Source of the DNA: a virus
IMG/VR virus record: IMGVR_UViG_3300019886_000067
Span: 16,398-80,397 of that record
Length of the DNA stretch: 64,000 nt
Strand: one strand, 5' to 3'
Made by a program: the position numbers and the translations under genes. This document shows, one piece after another, positions 41,583 through 47,329 of the stretch. The notes under the pieces were generated by a model, which saw only the letters and a program-made list of their open reading frames with translations, was not told where the DNA came from and made no database searches. Each line of letters opens with the position of its first letter. Position 1 is the first letter of the stretch.

Positions 41583-41929
41583 ACCTGCCGCCGCTCTATC
41601 ATTGGTCGCCCAGCGAGCGCCGCGTCGAAATACTGCAAGATGGGCTCAAGGTGTTCTCTGAGCCAGTCGTTCATGGAGCCGGCCGCGCTCCGTATCTGTG
41701 CTTTGGAACGTGCCCGCGCCAAGCATGGAGTCTATCTGGCGATTTGGATTGGGTGTCAGAAAAAGAGGAATGGGACCTCTGGCAAATCATCCTCTCAAAA
41801 GACGATGATGTGCATATCAGGATGGAGAGTGGCACATATATTTACGAGGTACGAACGTTCAACTCAATTCCGGCTGATCGTGTGTGGCTTGTTGCGCAAC
41901 GTGAGCCGGCGGTCTTCATCGAGCGGTAG
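41579..41929 (+). CDS. Possible ADP-ribosyltransferase-fold protein
   Basis: A 116-residue protein starting with GTG in a GTGA overlap. It begins LYHWSPSERRVEILQDGLKV, then YLCFGTCPRQAWSLSG, and ends EVRTFNSIPADRVWLVAQRE. A His in the first strand, an aromatic-rich second segment and a late Glu recall the H-Y-E arrangement of KptA/Tpt1 and related ADP-ribosyltransferases. If right it might remove 2'-phosphates from RNA or modify a host target. Homology is by eye only. Confidence 0.4.
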   Translation: MNLPPLYHWSPSERRVEILQDGLKVFSEPVVHGAGRAPYLCFGTCPRQAWSLSGDLDWVSEKEEWDLWQIILSKDDDVHIRMESGTYIYEVRTFNSIPADRVWLVAQREPAVFIER

Positions 41930-41930
41930 A

Positions 41931-41999
41931 ATGGACAGAATACTTGCGTTTGCGCTACCTTTTTGCCCATACTGCAACTACATCCCGAGCTTCAAGTAA
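41931..41999 (+). CDS. Very short CxxC peptide
   Basis: A 22-residue frame (starts MDRILAFALPFCPYCNYIP) one base after the previous stop. It has a hydrophobic part and CPYC, a thioredoxin-like pair. It may be translated by coupling; too short to be sure. Confidence 0.25.
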   Translation: MDRILAFALPFCPYCNYIPSFK

Positions 42000-42007
42000 C
42001 CGCTGCT

Positions 42008-42337
42008 ATGCCCCGCGAAAAAGTTCTGACTGTTCGTATTTCTGATTGTGAGATTCAGACGTTCAAAGCCACCGGCAAAGGTGGGCAGAACCGAGACAAA
42101 CGCGATACGGCCGTTCGTATAATCCACCATCAGTCCGGGGCGCGTGGTGAATCACGTGAAGAGCGTGACCAGCTTTCCAACAAGCGCAAAGCCTTTGTCC
42201 GCATGGCGAACTCAAAGGCATTCAAGGACTGGCTTACAAGAGAGCATAGCCGTCGTATAGCCGACGTAGATGCCTGGCTTGATGAGCAGATGAAGCCAGA
42301 GAACCTTGATGTTGAGTATGGCTCGGATACCAACTAG
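42008..42337 (+). CDS. GGQ release-factor-domain protein (ArfB-like)
   Basis: A 109-residue protein made of a class I release factor catalytic domain: IQTFKATGKGGQNRDKRDTAVR, with GGQ at residues 25-27, followed by IIHHQSGARGES and a helix NKRKAFVRM. The codon-recognition domains of RF1/RF2 are absent, so it resembles rescue factors such as ArfB/ICT1 that free ribosomes without a stop codon by hydrolysing peptidyl-tRNA. The C-terminal basic tail of ArfB is short here. It supports the translation-upkeep theme of the region. Confidence 0.82.
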   Translation: MPREKVLTVRISDCEIQTFKATGKGGQNRDKRDTAVRIIHHQSGARGESREERDQLSNKRKAFVRMANSKAFKDWLTREHSRRIADVDAWLDEQMKPENLDVEYGSDTN

Positions 42338-42347
42338 CTCAAACAAC

Positions 42348-42503
42348 ATGCGTGTGTTTAGCGAAGCGCACAAACACAATAACCACTGGCTAGTTGAAGC
42401 TGAATGGCACGGCAAAATGCGGATTGTCCACAGTGGCCTTGACATCTACGCTGTACTTCGCTGGGCGACCCAGCATGGCTACCACGAGAAAAGCCCTGCC
42501 TAA
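42348..42503 (+). CDS. Hypothetical small protein
   Basis: A 51-residue protein (VFSEAHKHNNHWLVEAEWHG), 10 bases after the GGQ gene. Possibly part of the same transcript. No family recognised; the end of this unit faces tRNA block 3. Confidence 0.45.
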   Translation: MRVFSEAHKHNNHWLVEAEWHGKMRIVHSGLDIYAVLRWATQHGYHEKSPA

Positions 42504-42578
42504 AAGAGCAATTCTGCAACATAGTTGCAACAAAGCTAAATTAGACAGGACCGCAATGGACACCCGTCTTTCCAACGA

Positions 42579-42651
42579 TGCAACCTGTAGGAATCGAACC
42601 TACGACGCCCGGCTTTTCAGGCCGGCGCTCTACCGTCTGAGCTAAGGTTGC
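42579..42651 (-). tRNA. tRNA-Phe(GAA)
   Basis: Perfect stems throughout: acceptor GCAACCT/AGGTTGC, anticodon stem CCGGC/GCCGG, anticodon GAA, discriminator A. Confidence 0.95.
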
Positions 42652-42656
42652 TTGTA

Positions 42657-42730
42657 AGCGCGTGACGAGATTCGAACTCGTTCTTCTTGGTTGGAAGCCA
42701 AGTGTGCCGCCATGAACACTTCACACGCGA
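42657..42730 (-). tRNA. tRNA-Gly(TCC)
   Basis: Anticodon TCC on a perfect CTTGG/CCAAG stem; T-arm ACGAG/CTCGT. Position 1-72 is a T-C mismatch; six acceptor pairs remain; discriminator U fits Gly. Confidence 0.8.
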
Positions 42731-42734
42731 AAGG

Positions 42735-42793
42735 CCGGGCTCTCACCGGACTACAAGCGACCACGCTTGCCTTATGGGTCGGTACTTCCCGAC
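42735..42793 (-). ncRNA. Three tandem hairpins between tRNAs
   Basis: Between tRNA-Gly and tRNA-Thr lie three stem-loops: GTCGG/CCGAC (loop six), CAAGCG/CGCTTG (loop four) and CCGG/CCGG (loop seven). No outer acceptor stem or TTCGA loop is present, so it is not a normal tRNA. It could be a small RNA or a decayed tRNA. Confidence 0.35.
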
Positions 42794-42803
42794 AGTAACT
42801 TAA

Positions 42804-42875
42804 AGCTCTCACCGAGAATCGAACTCGATACTGACGATTACGAAACGTCCGTGTCACCAACAACACCTTGAGAGC
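42804..42875 (-). tRNA. tRNA-Thr(CGT)
   Basis: Anticodon CGT, acceptor GCTCTCA/TGAGAGC, T-loop TTCGATT; T-T at 31-39. Confidence 0.85.
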
Positions 42876-42878
42876 ACA

Positions 42879-42945
42879 AGCCCCATATCGGAATCGAACC
42901 GATTCTAGCTGATTACAAAACAGCCGCCAGACCATCAGATAGGGC
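42879..42945 (-). tRNA. tRNA-Thr(TGT)
   Basis: Anticodon TGT, acceptor GCCCTAT/ATGGGGC, T-arm ATCGG/CCGAT. Only 67 bases because of a short D-region. Confidence 0.8.
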
Positions 42946-43034
42946 GTATCCACAGGCTGCCTACTTCTCCTGCTAAGAGGGTCGGCATTTAAAAGGATGT
43001 CCAAAGCAATAAGGACAAGCATTCACCTGTTAGA

Positions 43035-43106
43035 AGCTGATGACGAGAGTCGAACTCGTAACCCCTCCCATACCAAGGGAGTGCTATACCGTTAAGCCAC
43101 ACCAGC
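43035..43106 (-). tRNA. tRNA-Thr(GGT)
   Basis: Anticodon GGT on a perfect CTCCC/GGGAG stem; acceptor GCTGGTG/CATCAGC; discriminator U. Confidence 0.9.
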
Positions 43107-43187
43107 GGGCGTGGCGCTCTAACCAGATTTGAGCTACACCCGAGCAAAGCTCGCGCGGTGGGCTTCGATCCCACAACCTCCACTAAG
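43107..43187 (-). other. Two tRNA halves in circularly permuted order
   Basis: On the minus strand a 3' half comes first (43187-43150): anticodon 3' strand AGTGG, variable AGGTT, T-arm GTGGG/CCCAC, acceptor CGCGCGA and G. Six bases later follows a 5' half (43143-43107): acceptor TCGGGTG, TA, D-arm GCTC/GAGC, anticodon 5' strand CCACG. The halves match each other: acceptor 6 of 7 pairs, anticodon stem 4 of 5. The T-loop is ATCGAAG and no U33 is visible. Either a relic of a tandem tRNA pair or a permuted tRNA gene. Confidence 0.6.
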
Positions 43188-43260
43188 TACCCCCGCAAGG
43201 AATCGAACCTTGTTCGCTGGCTTAAGAGGCCAGTGCTCATCCTGTTAAAGCTTCGGAGGC
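43188..43260 (-). tRNA. tRNA-Lys(CTT)
   Basis: Perfect anticodon stem CTGGC/GCCAG around CTCTTAA; acceptor GCCTCCG/CGGGGGT. Its discriminator directly abuts the permuted element. Confidence 0.9.
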
Positions 43261-43266
43261 TTGTAG

Positions 43267-43358
43267 TGCGCCTGATGGGACTCGAACCCACATCCGTTGG
43301 TGTGAAAAACCAATGCTGGGGACAACTCAGTTGCCTCTACCATTTCAGCTACAGACGC
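43267..43358 (-). tRNA. tRNA-Glu(TTC) with enlarged D-loop
   Basis: Acceptor GCGTCTG/CAGGCGC, perfect anticodon stem TTGGT/ACCAA with loop TTTTCAC, normal T-arm. The D-stem GCTG/CAGC encloses about 27 bases that contain an extra hairpin (CAAC-TGA-GTTG), giving 92 bases in total. An alternative reading as a long-variable-arm Ser(TGA) tRNA fits less well (discriminator A, C33). Confidence 0.75.
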
Positions 43359-43364
43359 TTAAAG

Positions 43365-43438
43365 TGCCCCCTCTGGGATTCGAACCCAGTTCTCACCGCT
43401 TAAAAGGCGGGGTTCTAACACACATGAACTAAGGAGGC
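43365..43438 (-). tRNA. tRNA-Lys(TTT)
   Basis: Anticodon TTT, acceptor GCCTCCT/AGGGGGC, T-arm CTGGG/CCCAG with TTCGAAT. Confidence 0.9.
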
Positions 43439-43443
43439 GTGCA

Positions 43444-43516
43444 AGCAACAGACGGGATTCGAACCCGCAACCTTCGACATGGCAAGCCGACGCACTACCG
43501 AACGTGCTCCTGTTGC
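43444..43516 (-). tRNA. tRNA-Gly(GCC)
   Basis: Anticodon GCC, acceptor GCAACAG/CTGTTGC, discriminator U as usual for Gly. Confidence 0.9.
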
Positions 43517-43522
43517 GTAAGT

Positions 43523-43594
43523 ACGCCCCCAAGGATTTGAACCTTGAACCAACACCTTATAAGGATGCTGCTCTAACCAATTGAGCTAGAGGCG
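43523..43594 (-). tRNA. tRNA-Ile(TAT)
   Basis: Anticodon TAT, reading AUA directly; stem GCATC/GGTGT with wobbles; acceptor CGCCTCT/GGGGGCG; T-loop TTCAAAT. UAU-anticodon Ile tRNAs are rare in bacteria, which mostly use lysidine-modified CAU. Confidence 0.83.
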
Positions 43595-43600
43595 CGAGAG

Positions 43601-43675
43601 TGGATCGAGAAGGATTTGAACCTTCGACAGTTCGCGTATCAGACGAATGCTCTAACCTGACTGAGCTACCGATCC
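43601..43675 (-). tRNA. tRNA-Ile(GAT)
   Basis: Anticodon GAT, stem TTCGT/GCGAA, acceptor GGATCGG/TCGATCC, discriminator A. Confidence 0.92.
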
Positions 43676-43680
43676 ATGAG

Positions 43681-43754
43681 TGGACAATCTCGGACTCGAA
43701 CCGAGGACTTCCGCCTTGTAAAAGCGGCGCTCTAACCAACTGAGCTAATCGTCC
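43681..43754 (-). tRNA. tRNA-Val(TAC)
   Basis: Anticodon TAC, stem CCGCT/GGCGG, acceptor GGACGAT/ATTGTCC, T-loop TTCGAGT. Confidence 0.92.
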
Positions 43755-43758
43755 ATAA

Positions 43759-43827
43759 ACGGGAAGGCTGGACTCGGACCAGCATCTACCGGCCCCACGC
43801 CGGCCGCTCTAATTGAGCTACCTCCCT
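43759..43827 (-). pseudogene. Degenerate tRNA, anticodon position reads TGG
   Basis: Acceptor AGGGAGG/CTTCCCG has six of seven pairs, T-loop is TCCGAGT, the D-loop is only five bases without GG, and the anticodon loop CGTGGGG lacks U33. It resembles a decayed Pro tRNA; another Pro(TGG) tRNA is present at 36967. Confidence 0.45.
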
Positions 43828-43829
43828 AG

Positions 43830-43902
43830 TGGTCAATGCTGGACTCGAACCAGCGACTTCGGCGATGTCACCGCCGCGCTCTCCCAACTGAGCTAATCGA
43901 CC
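43830..43902 (-). tRNA. tRNA-Val(GAC)
   Basis: Perfect anticodon stem CGGCG/CGCCG around GTGACAT; acceptor GGTCGAT/ATTGACC. Confidence 0.93.
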
Positions 43903-43908
43903 AAGAAG

Positions 43909-43981
43909 TGGAGAAGATGGGATTCGAACCCACGACATCCTGCTTGCAAAACAGGCGCTCTACCAACTGAGCTACATCCCC
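43909..43981 (-). tRNA. tRNA-Ala(TGC)
   Basis: Anticodon loop TTTGCAA; D-arm GCTC/GAGC with GG in the loop; acceptor GGGGATG/CTTCTCC with one T-T mismatch; discriminator A. It lacks the G3-U70 position clearly only if shifted; here G3 pairs U70, the Ala identity pair. First gene of block 3. Confidence 0.92.
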
Positions 43982-44108
43982 TTGGAGCGCCAGGCATTAC
44001 CCGTGGCGCGTGGTACGGTCAGAGTAGAGGCTGGGACTGGACCGATAGGGCCAGGAGCGTTCTCAAACCGTGAGTAGAACTCTAGCACATCTACGCGACA
44101 CATGCTGA

Positions 44109-44324
44109 CTAGCGCACGCGAGTGATCCTGTTCTTGAATGGTTCGTATGAATTGAGTATCTTGGACTCTTCAGGATCGGATGTTTCGTAGGCATGGCCGG
44201 GGCTCATTTTAGCCGCCATGACTTTGCCGTTTGGCTCTGCGGCCATCAACAGCGTTTCGCCGCCGGCCAACGGCAGATAGGCCGGCGGTTCATGTTTGAG
44301 GTTGGCGAACAACAGCGCTAGCAT
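44109..44324 (-). CDS. Small tail-associated protein
   Basis: A 71-residue protein. Its C-terminal half (HAYETSDPEESKILNSYEPF) resembles the end of the protein at 45204 (PYETEDPQTIKVLENDFPG), so the two may share a small docking module. It is coupled by TAATG to the upstream gene. Confidence 0.55.
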   Translation of the reverse strand: MLALLFANLKHEPPAYLPLAGGETLLMAAEPNGKVMAAKMSPGHAYETSDPEESKILNSYEPFKNRITRVR

Positions 44325-45184
44325 TAGTCGCCTAGTCTAATGGCCTGCAAGCTAAAGAACGCCTGTGCTCCCGCTCCGTTGACGTATTCTACGCGAACCC
44401 AGCGGGTACTTGGGCGATGAATTATCTCGCCGTAGAATTCACATCCAGTAGCTTTCGCAAGTTCGACTGTCTTTACCTTCTTGAAGGTTATGTTGTCACG
44501 GCTGACTTCTAGAAAGATAGTTCCGATAACATCGGCTGTTGCGCTGACACGGAACTCGTATTGCCCGAGGCTTCCGTTTGAGAAGCCCGTCGCTGTGGCA
44601 GTTGTGGTCAAATCAATAGAGGCTGACTGAACTTTGGCGGCAGAGCCGAGTGTAGTAGAGGAAAGATCGGTCCACTGACCCGGAGCAAATGTGCCACCGA
44701 CGATAGTTCCAGAAGCAGCGAACACCACTCCGACAACTGTCTCATAATTGGACGCACCCTGCGCCACCGATACTTCTACTGTGCCAGATGTGTAAGCCGT
44801 GCAGTGAACGCGAATGTGCGTGGAACCTGCCGGAATCGCTGCCTCCCATGCCACAGTGCTGTTCGTGGCTGCGGAAAGCGGAGTCGTGGTCGGAGAACCA
44901 GAAGCTACGTTAGCGCCTTGAAATCCCATCCATGTTGTGCCGCCGTCATGGCTTGCTTCGCAAATAGCCGTAACACCAGCGTATACACCTTTGAAGTAGA
45001 AGACACACATAGTTTGTCCTGCTTCTACAGGCGCTATGACTTCTGCGCCGGCACCTGCTGTGCCGGTCAGCGTGCCGTTTACTACGCTATCAGCCTGCTT
45101 AGATGTCTGCTGTATAAGCTGATTCGAGGCGTTTTCGTTGAAGAGAACGAGTTGCCCCGAGGGCAGTAGGACTGTTGCAGACAT
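44324..45184 (-). CDS. Beta-rich virion protein, likely fibre or decoration
   Basis: A 286-residue protein of two beta-sandwich units (GQTMCVFYFKGVYAGVTAIC; SLGQYEFRVSATADVIGTIF), Thr/Ser/Gly/Ala-rich as in tail appendage proteins. It lies between two other putative tail proteins, outside the main late operon. A host-surface role is plausible. Confidence 0.6.
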   Translation of the reverse strand: MSATVLLPSGQLVLFNENASNQLIQQTSKQADSVVNGTLTGTAGAGAEVIAPVEAGQTMCVFYFKGVYAGVTAICEASHDGGTTWMGFQGANVASGSPTTTPLSAATNSTVAWEAAIPAGSTHIRVHCTAYTSGTVEVSVAQGASNYETVVGVVFAASGTIVGGTFAPGQWTDLSSTTLGSAAKVQSASIDLTTTATATGFSNGSLGQYEFRVSATADVIGTIFLEVSRDNITFKKVKTVELAKATGCEFYGEIIHRPSTRWVRVEYVNGAGAQAFFSLQAIRLGD

Positions 45185-45203
45185 TGTAACCTACTATACC
45201 TGG

Positions 45204-46220
45204 CTATTCGACTTTCACAACAACCCCAGGAAAGTCGTTTTCCAGTACCTTGATTGTCTGTGGGTCTTCCGTTTCATACGGGGTTCCAGAGTTTAGAACT
45301 GCTGTCACTAGTTGACCGTTTGCAGCCTTGACTTTCTCAATCGTCAGTTTCGTGCCGCTTTTGGTCGGTTCAAACAGCGCTGCGGCTACGGTGTAGGAGA
45401 ATGTAGCCGTTGTGGTGCCGCCAGAGTTGTTTTCGGCCGTGACTTTGATGCTGTAGCTTCCAGTCGTTGTAAGCGAGCCCGTGATAAGGCCAGTAATGTT
45501 GTTGATGGTGAGACCAGGAGGCAAGCCACTCGCGCTGTAAAATACAGCGCGAGTGGCAATAATCTGGATTGAAACTTTGCTCCCGGTGGCTTTTTTCTGC
45601 GTCCCTGGGTTCGTAACTTCTGGTGCAGCTTCTTCAGCTTGTTCAGCGGCCATGAAGTTCGTAAATAGCGGGTAGGAGCCTTGGCCGTCAGAGCCAACGA
45701 ATCCGGCAGTGAATGGCGTGTTCGGGTCTTTCGCGTTCAAAACGAGAACCCACGAGCCGGAACCTTCAGGCCGGCGGTAAGCTTCTAGTTTGTTGCCCTG
45801 CTTCCAAAGTGCGAATTCATCACCAGCGGCCGGACTTATAGAGCCAGAAAGGCCAATGCTTGATTCAACGCCGCTTTCAACACGGAATATACCAATTAGG
45901 AGAGTAGATGACGTGTTGTGGTAAAACTGGACTCGATAGCCTGAGTGCGTCGTGTTGTTGTAGCAAAGCCACAAGCATCCGAATCGTTCGGCAATATCCG
46001 AGCCGAGTGACCGCTTGATCGTCACAGCATGGTTGTTTTTGAATTCTTTAGCGTTCCAGTAAGACCCAGAAGACAACCCAAAACCCGAGTATGACATTCC
46101 GCCGGCCGCACTTTTCAGAGCACCCGTAGCCCATGTCATCTTACTCCAATTTGCTTTTTCATACCAAGTAGTTTCGGCATGTTGAAGGTTGTCTTGGAGC
46201 GTAAGTTCTTCTAGGAACAC
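45204..46220 (-). CDS. Tail appendage with lectin-like and Ig-like domains
   Basis: A 338-residue protein starting with GTG 46220. Residues 1-195 resemble concanavalin/LamG-type lectin folds (RFGCLWLCYNNTTHSGYRVQFY, DEFALWKQGNKLEAYRR). Residues 200-290 are a putative Ig domain of the He_PIG type (ASGLPPGLTINNITGLITG, GSYSIKVTAENNSGG). The last 45 residues carry the YETEDP motif shared with the 44109 gene. Likely carbohydrate-binding at the virion surface. Confidence 0.65.
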   Translation of the reverse strand: MFLEELTLQDNLQHAETTWYEKANWSKMTWATGALKSAAGGMSYSGFGLSSGSYWNAKEFKNNHAVTIKRSLGSDIAERFGCLWLCYNNTTHSGYRVQFYHNTSSTLLIGIFRVESGVESSIGLSGSISPAAGDEFALWKQGNKLEAYRRPEGSGSWVLVLNAKDPNTPFTAGFVGSDGQGSYPLFTNFMAAEQAEEAAPEVTNPGTQKKATGSKVSIQIIATRAVFYSASGLPPGLTINNITGLITGSLTTTGSYSIKVTAENNSGGTTTATFSYTVAAALFEPTKSGTKLTIEKVKAANGQLVTAVLNSGTPYETEDPQTIKVLENDFPGVVVKVE

Positions 46221-46258
46221 TCACCAATTCTGCCACAGCAACCGGCTTTCAGCCGTGC

Positions 46259-46307
46259 GACAATATCGTCACATACGCCCGATTCGAACGAATGTGACGA
46301 TATTGTC
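46259..46307. terminator. 16-bp inverted repeat after rnpB
   Basis: Perfect 16-base arms (GACAATATCGTCACAT and complement) around a 17-base loop, starting seven bases after the end of the RNase P RNA. It could end that transcript; it lacks a U-tract, so an RNA 3'-end stabiliser is an alternative. Confidence 0.55.
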
Positions 46308-46313
46308 ACAAAT

Positions 46314-46665
46314 GGGGTCCAGCCTGTAGCCGGGGTTCTGTTCCCAGGACGACAAACCCCTGGGCGACCACGATCTTTCTTACCGGGCTGACTAATTCCC
46401 GGCAGCCGTCCTATGACGTGCCGCTCCAAACCTTGATCGCCCCCGCTATGCTTCGGGCGTCTGTTCTTGGATCGCACCCAGCCTTGGCAACTCGCGCGTG
46501 CGCGCGTCTCGCGGTTCAAGCGTCCCGTGCTACTGTCCGCATCGCTCTCGCAACTTGGCCCCAACAAGGACTCCCGCCGGCCGGTGACGACGAGGTTAGC
46601 CCTCGTCGGGGTGCCCCGAACTTCCTCTCGCGTCCTTCAACCGCGAGCCGCAGTCCGGCTGGCCC
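46314..46665 (-). ncRNA. rnpB: RNase P RNA (catalytic RNA)
   Basis: About 352 bases on the minus strand carry the conserved parts of bacterial type A RNase P RNA in order. Near the 5' end: GAGAGGAAGTTCGGGGC (consensus GAGGAAAGUCCGGGC). Near the 3' end: GTGGTCGCCC, then ACAGAACCCCGGCTACAGGC. Helix P4 forms between AAGUUCGGGG and CCCCGGCU with the bulged U kept. Helix P1 forms from GGGCCAGCC and GGCTGGACCC (one bulged A). A CAAGGTTTGG stretch could be the L15 site that binds tRNA CCA. RNase P cuts 5' leaders from pre-tRNAs. No gene for the protein subunit is seen, so the host protein would be used. Confidence 0.88.
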
Positions 46666-46667
46666 AC

Positions 46668-46724
46668 TAAAACGAAGAGAGGGATTCGAGCCCTCTACTG
46701 CCAACATCGCAGCCACCATACCTT
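46668..46724 (-). other. tRNA-like remnant next to rnpB
   Basis: A T-arm GAGGG/CCCTC with loop CTCGAAT, an acceptor-like GCGGAGC that pairs six of seven with TCTTCGT, and a stem GCTGC/GCAGT, but no D-arm and almost no variable loop. It ends three bases before the RNase P RNA and may serve as a processing signal or be a relic. Confidence 0.35.
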
Positions 46725-46791
46725 GCTCCGCTCCGAAGGTTTCTGTACTTGGAGTCGTTAGACGATAATCCGTGTTGAAACCTACAAACAT

Positions 46792-46870
46792 GGAGAAGGA
46801 GGGATTCGAACCCTCGTCTTACCGCTGCGCCATTAGCGCGTTACACGGCAATCGACACCAAGCCTTCCCC
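46792..46870 (-). other. Degenerate tRNA-like element
   Basis: Acceptor GGGGAAG/CTTCTCC pairs fully and the T-arm GAGGG/CCCTC with TTCGAAT is perfect, but the anticodon arm has only three firm pairs (loop CTAATGG, anticodon position AAT) and the D-arm is irregular. It lies in the leader between a small membrane protein gene and rnpB. Confidence 0.4.
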
Positions 46871-46884
46871 GTCTTCAAACCATA

Positions 46885-47058
46885 TCACGTATAGCGCTCC
46901 GGCGTCTTGGTCGGCCCAAGCAGCCATATCAAGAACTTGTAAAGCAGGTAGAGCCCAATCGCAACACCCAGCACTTCGCCTAGCGCCACGGCCGTTCCTT
47001 CGCCGCCGCCGGACGCGAATCCAACAACTATCAGTAGCAATGCGATAAGAAGTATCAT
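46885..47058 (-). CDS. Small membrane protein, leaderless
   Basis: A 57-residue frame from ATG 47058. It begins MILLIALLLIVVGFASGGG and has a second helix GVAIGLYLLYKFLIWLL, then a short charged end. Two membrane segments are likely. The gene lies six bases behind a -10 box and is the first in the transcript that continues into rnpB. Function unknown. Confidence 0.6.
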   Translation of the reverse strand: MILLIALLLIVVGFASGGGEGTAVALGEVLGVAIGLYLLYKFLIWLLGPTKTPERYT

Positions 47059-47064
47059 GCAAGC

Positions 47065-47093
47065 ACCCTAGCAAACCCAGGGAAGCTTGTCAA
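47065..47093 (-). promoter_or_regulatory. Promoter for membrane protein gene and rnpB
   Basis: On the minus strand TTGACA (47093-47088), 17-base spacer, TAGGGT (47070-47065), then GCTTGC and ATG. A consensus promoter for a leaderless transcript; the likely source of the RNase P RNA. Confidence 0.75.
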
Positions 47094-47119
47094 GCGCTAC
47101 GGACCAACTTCCTCGCCAC

Positions 47120-47329
47120 TCATTTCTTCAGGACGTTCAGGTAGAAGCGAGCACGGGCGGCGTTCTTGCCTTTGCCTTTAGCGATGGCACGGACTTTGGC
47201 TTGATTGACCTTGCCGTTCTTGTTGACGCCGGCCGCTTTGCGAAGCGCACCATTCGATTTGACCTTGAGTGGCTTGCGCTTCTTGGCTGCCGAGCGCTTC
47301 CGGGTCGTTTTCCTCCGGGCCTTAGCCAT
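47120..47329 (-). CDS. Lys/Arg-rich basic protein
   Basis: A 69-residue protein, over one third Lys plus Arg (KARRKTTRKRSAAKKRKPLK). Histone-like composition suggests nucleic-acid binding. Start overlaps the upstream stop as TGATGG. An RNase P protein subunit has similar basicity but the conserved RNR motif is not present. Confidence 0.55.
   Translation of the reverse strand: MAKARRKTTRKRSAAKKRKPLKVKSNGALRKAAGVNKNGKVNQAKVRAIAKGKGKNAARARFYLNVLKK

Noticed and set aside
43982-44108. Further tRNA near the start of block 3
   Set aside because: Some T-arm-like bases (GGTCC, CCAGTC) but no acceptor or anticodon arm can be built.
46418-46791. Open frames of 67-118 residues across the RNase P RNA region
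   Set aside because: Structured RNA accounts for the sequence; the frames lack ribosome sites and show RNA-like composition.
46314-46870. tmRNA instead of RNase P RNA plus tRNA-like element
   Set aside because: No tag-peptide frame ending in ALAA and no pairing between the two acceptor-like ends; the RNase P segments fit better.
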